Positions 53,120 to 58,396 of a stretch of DNA of 58,396 nucleotides are shown one piece after another. Every line of letters begins with the position of its first letter. Positions within the stretch are counted from its first letter, which is position 1. The notes under the pieces are model-generated. The model did not search any database. It had not been told where the DNA came from and worked only from the letters and a program-made list of their open reading frames with translations. The stretch is taken from positions 63,082 through 121,477 of the forward strand of contig JAUMYP010000003.1 of assembly GCA_030528565.1 (NCBI GenBank). Direction: 5' to 3'. The DNA is from Pseudomonadota bacterium. GTDB lineage: Bacteria > Pseudomonadota > Gammaproteobacteria > Xanthomonadales > Xanthomonadaceae. Made by a program: the position numbers and the translations under genes.

Positions 53120-55116
53120 CAATCCAGCTCATCCAGCAATTGCTGTGCCTGCGCCGCCTGAACGGCCTCGCCATCACTTATGACTTGTTGCAGCAACAAA
53201 CGGGCCGTGGGGTAGTCCCCCAGTTCGATATAGGTGCGCGCCAGCAGCAGGCGGCCATCTTCGAAATCAGCTTCAGGCGATGCCTCCCCGGCCGGCTGCG
53301 CAATACCGGGGCTTGCAGGCTGTTCATCCTGCCCGGGCACCGCAGGCACGGCATCGGGCAATACCGGCTGCGCCTGGCTTGCAAAGCCCTCCACCCGCGG
53401 CTCACCCGCATCGGCCGGGAATGTCCATGCGCCCACCCTGGCCGGGTCATCGGTCAGCGGCTTGAGCGCCACCGTATCGCCGCCATCGCCATTTTTTTCC
53501 CATTCGTGGCTGGCGCTGCCGACCCATGAGGGCAGATGCCACAGGGTATTGCTGGTGTCCGGGCTGCGGGTTTTAGCCGTTTTTTCCCCGCTACCCTGAA
53601 ACTCGTCCCAGGCCGCAGCCTCGCCGTCACTCAAGGGCAGTTCCGGGGTGATGGCAGCTTCATCAGGAGCTGCCTTGTCCGGCTCGAAAGCGCCGGCGAA
53701 CTCATCGGCCAGTGAATGTTTGTCCGCAGCCGCTGCGACCGGCGCGCCTGCCCCGCGCTTGACTGCGGCATTCCAGGCGGCCTGCTTGCGCTGGCGCAGC
53801 AGCCATGCGGCGAACACGATAGCGGCCAGCAACAGCACGCCAAGCGCCGACCATAGCAAGAATCCACCTGCATTATTGTCGCTGGCGGCAGCGCGAGCCT
53901 CTGCCTGTGCTTTGAGCTGCTGCTGCACTTGCGCCAGCTCGCCGTCCTTCATCTGAATCAGCTGGTTTTGCTGCTCCTTGAGTTTTTCAAGCTCAGCCAC
54001 GCGCGATTTGAGCTCGGCCACTTCCGCATCACGGGCGGCAATGGTTTCCTGCGCTTCTTGCAGTTGTTGTGCCATCAATGAATCTCCTTTGCCGCCCGTT
54101 CCCGACAGGCTGGCGGCAGCGGTGGCCGAAGCGGCCGCCGGTGCAATTTCAAGTCGCGCACTGCGGCGCGTATTTGCCGTATTTGAATGCTTGCCGCGCG
54201 CAGCAGAGTTATCACTCACGGCACTGGCCACGTCCACCGCGCGGCCACGACGGCCAGAACGCGAGCGCCATTGCGAGAGCTGCGCGGCCATCGCCTTGAC
54301 TTCGGCAGAGTCAAAGCCGCCGCTGGCCGCATCGCCTACCGGCAGTTGCAGCACTGCGCCTTCGCGCAGGCGGTGCGGGTTGCCATTGATAAAGGCCTGC
54401 GGATTGGCCAAGAGCAAGGCCGCCATCACCGTCTGCAAATCCTGTCCCGGCTGTTTCATGGCGGCGGCGATGCCCGAAAGCGTCTGCCCGCGCTGCACCG
54501 CAGGCAGAGCCTGTGCCGCGACGGCGGCAGTGGCCGCAGCGGCGGAGCCGGGCAGTGCAGCGGGCATTGCCGTGGTCGTCGCCGCTGTGCTGGCGCTGGC
54601 CGCAGTCTCCGCTTCCGGCAGCGGCGCCTGGCTGATGCCGCTTTGCGCATCGCGCACGATGGTATTGGAGGGCGCGCCTTCGGCCACTTCGATGTCCGGC
54701 ACTGCGGCCGCTGCCACGCTTTCCGGCGCCGCCACCAGCACCGAATACTCGCGCACCAGACGGCCTTCGCCCCAGTCCACTTCCAAGAGGAAGGTCAGCA
54801 TCGGAATCGCCACCGGGCCGGGGCTGCTGACGCGAATCACCGGCTTGCCCTCGGCATCGCGTACCAGCGAGAACTGCAAATCCGACACCAGGCTGTCCGG
54901 CAATGGCAGGCCCACGCGCAGGAAAGTTTCCGGCGAGGCCAGCCGCGCCTGCAGGCGCTCCAGCTCGGCGGGGTCAGTGGTAATCACCGGGATTTCGGCC
55001 AGCAATGGCTGGCCCTGACCGGACTTGAGCTTCAACTGTCCAAGTCCGAGCGCCCAGGCAGGGGCCGCCAGGGCAACAAATGCTGTCAAGACAAGTGTTT
55101 GCAGTAACTTCTTCAT
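53119..55116 (-). CDS. fimV: FimV, peptidoglycan-binding pilus/polarity protein
   Basis: A 665-residue protein. A signal peptide ([11 protein letters not shown]) is followed by a periplasmic N-terminal domain and a LysM domain (about residues 205-260: Gly-Gln-Thr-Leu-Ser-Gly-Ile-Ala). A coiled coil (about 350-400), one membrane helix (about 410-432), an acidic region, and a C-terminal TPR-like FimV domain ending [10 protein letters not shown] complete it. It supports type IV pilus assembly and cell-pole organisation. The order asd-fimV-truA is conserved in pseudomonads and xanthomonads. Confidence 0.96.
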   Translation of the reverse strand: MKKLLQTLVLTAFVALAAPAWALGLGQLKLKSGQGQPLLAEIPVITTDPAELERLQARLASPETFLRVGLPLPDSLVSDLQFSLVRDAEGKPVIRVSSPGPVAIPMLTFLLEVDWGEGRLVREYSVLVAAPESVAAAAVPDIEVAEGAPSNTIVRDAQSGISQAPLPEAETAASASTAATTTAMPAALPGSAAAATAAVAAQALPAVQRGQTLSGIAAAMKQPGQDLQTVMAALLLANPQAFINGNPHRLREGAVLQLPVGDAASGGFDSAEVKAMAAQLSQWRSRSGRRGRAVDVASAVSDNSAARGKHSNTANTRRSARLEIAPAAASATAAASLSGTGGKGDSLMAQQLQEAQETIAARDAEVAELKSRVAELEKLKEQQNQLIQMKDGELAQVQQQLKAQAEARAAASDNNAGGFLLWSALGVLLLAAIVFAAWLLRQRKQAAWNAAVKRGAGAPVAAAADKHSLADEFAGAFEPDKAAPDEAAITPELPLSDGEAAAWDEFQGSGEKTAKTRSPDTSNTLWHLPSWVGSASHEWEKNGDGGDTVALKPLTDDPARVGAWTFPADAGEPRVEGFASQAQPVLPDAVPAVPGQDEQPASPGIAQPAGEASPEADFEDGRLLLARTYIELGDYPTARLLLQQVISDGEAVQAAQAQQLLDELD

Positions 55117-55140
55117 AGATGGCGGCAACTCTAGCCGGAC

Positions 55141-56160
55141 TTATGCCCCATTTGCAATCAATTCAGCTATCTGTACCGCATTGAGCGCCGCCCCCTTGCG
55201 GATGTTGTCGGCGACAATCCACAGATTGACCGCACGCGGATGCGATTCATCCTGGCGGATGCGCCCCACATACACCGCATCATTGCCCGAGGCATGGGTG
55301 ACCGGGGTCGGATAGCCGCCAGCGCGCGGCTCATCCACCACTTCCACCCCCGGCGCCCTGCGCAACAACTCGCGCACCGCCGCCGCCGTGACCGGCTCGC
55401 GGGTTTCCACATTCACCGCCTCGCTATGGCCGTAGAACACCGGCACGCGCACTGCGGTCGGGTTCACCTGGATGCTGTCATCGCCCAGAATCTTGCGGGT
55501 TTCCCAGACCAGCTTCATTTCTTCGCGGGTATAGCCGTTGTCCAGAAACTCGTCGATATGCGGAATCAGGTTGAAGGCAATCTGTACCGGGAATTTCTCA
55601 GGCGCGGCGCCCTGGAAATTCAAAAGCTGCGCGGTCTGCCTGCCCAACTCCTCCATCGCGCTGCGCCCGGCGCCGGATACTGACTGATAGGTCGCCACAT
55701 TGATGCGGGTGATGCCAAAGGCATCATGGATGGGCTTGAGCGCCACCAGCATCTGCATGGTCGAGCAATTGGGGTTGGCGATGATACCGCGCGGACGGTT
55801 TTTGAGCGCCTCGGGATTGACCTCGCTCACCACCAGCGGCACGTCATCGTCATAGCGGAAGGCCGAGGAGTTATCAATCACCACCGCGCCCTTTGCCGCA
55901 AACTGCGGCGCATATTGCTTGCTGATGCTGCCGCCCGCCGAGAACAGCGCGATATCCACCCCGGACGGGTCGAAGCCCGCCAAGTCCTGCACTTCCAGCT
56001 CGTCATCGCCAAAGGTCAGCAGATTGCCCGCCGAGCGTTCACTGGCCAGGGCGATGACATTGGCCGCCGGGAAACGGCGCTCGGCCAGGATGGACAGCAT
56101 GGTTTCCCCCACCGCGCCGGTCGCGCCGACAACGGCGATATTGAATTGCTTGTTGCTCAT
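55141..56160 (-). CDS. asd: Aspartate-semialdehyde dehydrogenase
   Basis: A 339-residue enzyme that reduces aspartyl phosphate to aspartate semialdehyde for Lys, Thr, Met and diaminopimelate. The NADP loop Val-Gly-Ala-Thr-Gly-Ala-Val-Gly and the nucleophile Cys132 in Asn-Pro-Asn-Cys-Ser-Thr are present. Gln-Ser-Val-Ser-Gly-Ala-Gly completes the active site. It is upstream of fimV with a 24-bp gap and 6 bp after aroC. Confidence 0.98.
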   Translation of the reverse strand: MSNKQFNIAVVGATGAVGETMLSILAERRFPAANVIALASERSAGNLLTFGDDELEVQDLAGFDPSGVDIALFSAGGSISKQYAPQFAAKGAVVIDNSSAFRYDDDVPLVVSEVNPEALKNRPRGIIANPNCSTMQMLVALKPIHDAFGITRINVATYQSVSGAGRSAMEELGRQTAQLLNFQGAAPEKFPVQIAFNLIPHIDEFLDNGYTREEMKLVWETRKILGDDSIQVNPTAVRVPVFYGHSEAVNVETREPVTAAAVRELLRRAPGVEVVDEPRAGGYPTPVTHASGNDAVYVGRIRQDESHPRAVNLWIVADNIRKGAALNAVQIAELIANGA

Positions 56161-56166
56161 TGTGTT

Positions 56167-57261
56167 TCACTCACGGGAAGAAGGAATACGCGGGGCGACC
56201 TCGCCCACATCGCCGCACTGGGCGCGATGGCGCAGGGCATGGTCCATCAGCACCAGCGCCAGCATCGCCTCGCAAATCGGCGTGGCGCGGATGCCCACGC
56301 AGGGGTCATGGCGACCAGTGGTGATGATGTCCACCACCGCGCCGTCAACATCCACACCGGGGGCGGCCAGCCGCAGGCTGGAAGTGGGCTTGAAGGCGAC
56401 CTGCACCCTGATGGGCTGGCCGCTGCTGATGCCGCCGAGAATGCCGCCAGCATGATTGCTGGCAAAGCCGTCCGGATACATCAGGTCGCGGTGCTCGCTG
56501 CCCTTCTGCCGAGCCGCCGCGAAACCGGCACCGATTTCCACGCCCTTGACCGCATTGATGGAAAACATCGCCGCGCCGATATCGGCCGACAATTTGCCGT
56601 AAACCGGCTCGCCCCAGCCCGGCGGCACGCCGCTGGCGCTGACCGCCACCACGGCGCCGACCGAATCGCCGGATTTGCGCAGCGCATCCATATACGCCTC
56701 AAGCTCGGGCAATTGCGCCGCATCCGGCCAGAAAAACGGGTTTTGCTCCACCGCCGCCCAGTCATGCTGCGCCGGGGTCAGCTCGCCCAGTTGCGCCAGA
56801 TGCCCGCGCACCATCACGCCATAACGCCCGGCCAACCATTTCTTGGCGATGACGGCAGCCGCCACCCGCACCACAGTTTCGCGCGCACTGCTGCGCCCGC
56901 CGCCGCGCGCATCGCGGATGCCGTATTTCTGCCAATAGCTGTAGTCGGCATGACCGGGGCGGAACTGCCGGGCAATGGCGGCGTAATCGCCGCTACGCGC
57001 ATCGGTATTGCGAATCAGCAAAGCCAGCGGCGTGCCGGTGGTCTTGCCCTCGAACACACCGGAGAGGATTTCCACCTCATCCGCCTCGCGGCGCTGCGAG
57101 GTATGCCGGCTGCGGCCGGTGGCGCGGCGCGCCAGGTCGGCGCTGAAATCTTCTGCGGCAATGGGTATTCCGGGCGGGCAGCCGTCAATCACGCAGCCAA
57201 TCGCCACGCCATGCGATTCGCCAAAGGTGGTGACGCGCAGCAGCCGCCCGAAGCTGTTCAT
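56167..57261 (-). CDS. aroC: Chorismate synthase
   Basis: A 364-residue FMN-dependent enzyme forming chorismate, the last common step of aromatic synthesis. Markers are [10 protein letters not shown] at the start, [10 protein letters not shown] in the middle, and Asp-Pro-Cys-Val-Gly-Ile-Arg-Ala-x-Pro near the end. The start overlaps the prmB stop by 4 bp. Its presence with a lost trpF raises the question where chorismate-derived tryptophan is made. Confidence 0.98.
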   Translation of the reverse strand: MNSFGRLLRVTTFGESHGVAIGCVIDGCPPGIPIAAEDFSADLARRATGRSRHTSQRREADEVEILSGVFEGKTTGTPLALLIRNTDARSGDYAAIARQFRPGHADYSYWQKYGIRDARGGGRSSARETVVRVAAAVIAKKWLAGRYGVMVRGHLAQLGELTPAQHDWAAVEQNPFFWPDAAQLPELEAYMDALRKSGDSVGAVVAVSASGVPPGWGEPVYGKLSADIGAAMFSINAVKGVEIGAGFAAARQKGSEHRDLMYPDGFASNHAGGILGGISSGQPIRVQVAFKPTSSLRLAAPGVDVDGAVVDIITTGRHDPCVGIRATPICEAMLALVLMDHALRHRAQCGDVGEVAPRIPSSRE

Positions 57262-58199
57262 GCGCGCGCGGCAGCCAGTTCCGCAATACGGGCATGATGC
57301 GCCACCAGGTCGGCGCGCTCGGCGACGAAAATCCCCATCTGCCCGACGCGAAATTCCACCCAGGCCAACGGCAGCTCCGGCAGCAGCTCGCAAAGCGCCT
57401 TTTCGGCCTCGCCGACTTCGCAAATCAAAAGGCCATCCTCGCTCAAATAGTCCGGGGCATCGCGCAGGATGCGCAGCGCCAAATCCAGGCCATCATCGCC
57501 AGCACGCAGGCCAAGCTCCGGCTCGTGGGCGTATTCCGGCGGCAGCGCATCGGTTTCGGCGTGGGTGACATACGGCGGATTGGTAACAATCAGCTCGTAT
57601 TTCTCACCGGCCACGGCGCTGAACAGGTCGGAGCGCAACAGGCGCACGTTATCGGCCAGCAGCCGCGCCTTGTTTTCTTCGGCAAGGCTGAGCGCCTCCG
57701 GGCTGATGTCCACCGCATCCACCTGCCAATCCGGGCGGTAATGCGCCATGGCAATGGCAATACAGCCCGAGCCGGTGCAGATATCCAGTGCGCGCCTCAC
57801 TTCGCGCCCGCCCAGCCACGGCTCGAAGCCCGACTCAATCAGCTCGGCAATCGGCGAGCGCGGCACCAGCGCACGCTTATCGGTCTTGAATGACAGCCCG
57901 GCAAACCAGGCCTCGCCGGTCAGATAGGCCGCCGGGATGCGCTCCTCGATGCGACGGCGGAACAAGTCCAGAATCGCACGTTTTTCAGCTTCCACCAGCC
58001 GCGCCTGGCCATACACCGGCGAGAGGTCATGCGGCATGTGCAGGGCATGCAGCACCAGCTGCGTGGCCTCGTCGATGGCATTGTCATAGCTATGGCCGAA
58101 AGTCAGCCCGGCCGCATTGAAACGGCTGGCGCCGTAGCGGATGAAATCAATCAGGGTGTGCAACTCGGGGGGGCTTTCTGGATTCACGGTATCAATCAA
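57258..58199 (-). CDS. prmB: Ribosomal protein uL3 glutamine methyltransferase
   Basis: A 313-residue SAM-dependent N5-glutamine methyltransferase acting on ribosomal protein L3. The SAM site is Asp-Ile-Cys-Thr-Gly-Ser-Gly (139-145) and the catalytic motif Asn-Pro-Pro-Tyr spans 207-210. The N-terminal helical part Arg-Tyr-Gly-Ala-Ser-Arg-Phe is characteristic of PrmB rather than PrmC. TTG 58199 or GTG 58187 may start it; neither has a strong ribosome-binding site. Confidence 0.95.
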   Translation of the reverse strand: MIDTVNPESPPELHTLIDFIRYGASRFNAAGLTFGHSYDNAIDEATQLVLHALHMPHDLSPVYGQARLVEAEKRAILDLFRRRIEERIPAAYLTGEAWFAGLSFKTDKRALVPRSPIAELIESGFEPWLGGREVRRALDICTGSGCIAIAMAHYRPDWQVDAVDISPEALSLAEENKARLLADNVRLLRSDLFSAVAGEKYELIVTNPPYVTHAETDALPPEYAHEPELGLRAGDDGLDLALRILRDAPDYLSEDGLLICEVGEAEKALCELLPELPLAWVEFRVGQMGIFVAERADLVAHHARIAELAAARA

Positions 58200-58257
58200 G
58201 GCACTGGGGGCGGTGCGAAAGTATAGAGCCGGGCGCCGGTAATGGGGATTGCACTCA

Positions 58258-58273
58258 GAGCCTGTTCAAAGTC
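58258..58273 (+). mobile_element. IS-end-like sequence
   Basis: GAGCCTGTTCAAAGTC resembles the complement of the GAACAGGCTC end of the IS5-like remnant at 50397-50406, in the opposite orientation. It could be the end of another IS or a solo end left after excision. No transposase lies within the window on this side. Confidence 0.5.
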
Positions 58274-58315
58274 TCTCAGCACTTGACAGCGAAGCCCGGC
58301 TGTCGATGCTTTCCC

Positions 58316-58396
58316 TGACCCCTGACCCCGGACCCCGGCCCCCAGAACCCAGACCCCAAGACCCAGTCCCCCACCCCCCCAACCCACACCCCCCCA
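58316..58396. repeat. C-rich degenerate tandem repeat at the right edge
   Basis: About 80 bases of imperfect repeats of the form GACCCC, CCAGAACCC and CCCCAAGACC, with runs up to seven C. Such low-complexity repeats occur between genes in some xanthomonads. Six-frame readings here are compositional artefacts. Confidence 0.7.

Noticed and set aside
58196-58387. 63-codon minus-strand frame at the right edge
   Set aside because: The glycine/valine-rich product is a translation of the C-rich repeat.
1-58396. CRISPR arrays
   Set aside because: No series of equal-length repeats with unique spacers is present; the repeats seen are the fibre repeat, the tandem C4 units and low-complexity DNA.

Overview
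The window is high-GC gammaproteobacterial DNA. The chromosomal order asd-fimV-truA-(trpF)-accD, secG-tRNA-Leu(GAG)-nuoA..N-tRNA-fMet, and aroC next to prmB is the arrangement I associate with the Xanthomonadales/Lysobacterales. The genus cannot be settled from the sequence alone.

Positions 1 to about 30,060 are the right-hand part of a mosaic prophage. It runs off the left edge and is inserted at the 3' end of the initiator tRNA gene (30064-30140, minus strand). The left half is a P2-type contractile-tail operon. It holds an Rz/Rz1 spanin pair, R, S, J, I, a tail fibre, V, W, FI, FII, E with E' by -1 frameshift, then tape measure T, U and D. V and W sit downstream of the fibre instead of upstream of J. 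Accessory genes interrupt the operon between E' and T: a two-gene unit (soluble protein plus four-helix membrane protein), a BrnT/BrnA toxin-antitoxin pair, a structured RNA candidate, and several small phage proteins including an HTH plus nuclease-like protein.

After D comes a leftward operon. It is headed by the repressor and carries a membrane protein with a BRCT domain, a small membrane protein, and a second soluble-plus-four-helix pair. These genes are probably expressed in the lysogen. The rightward early promoter contains a repressor-like dyad exactly filling its 18-bp spacer. It leads into a BcepMu gp16-like protein, an Ogr-like late activator, two antirepressor-type genes, a second BrnT/BrnA pair, and a tandemly duplicated C4-type antisense RNA control region. 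A P4-type primase-helicase and a large serine recombinase follow. The prophage therefore joins P2-like structure, P4-like replication with C4 control, and a serine integrase.

Positions 30,201-45,050 hold a complete 14-gene complex I operon (nuoA-N, minus strand). Upstream are tRNA-Leu(GAG), secG, tpiA, a 2-oxoglutarate/Fe(II) oxygenase, glmM and accD. Positions 49,800-52,300 are a decayed island: IS5-like and IS3-like transposase remnants, an A/T-rich lipoprotein gene, a pilin-like protein and a trpF relic. This is where trpF-trpB-trpA would be expected. The window ends with truA, fimV, asd, aroC and prmB, all leftward, then an IS-end-like sequence and a C-rich degenerate repeat.
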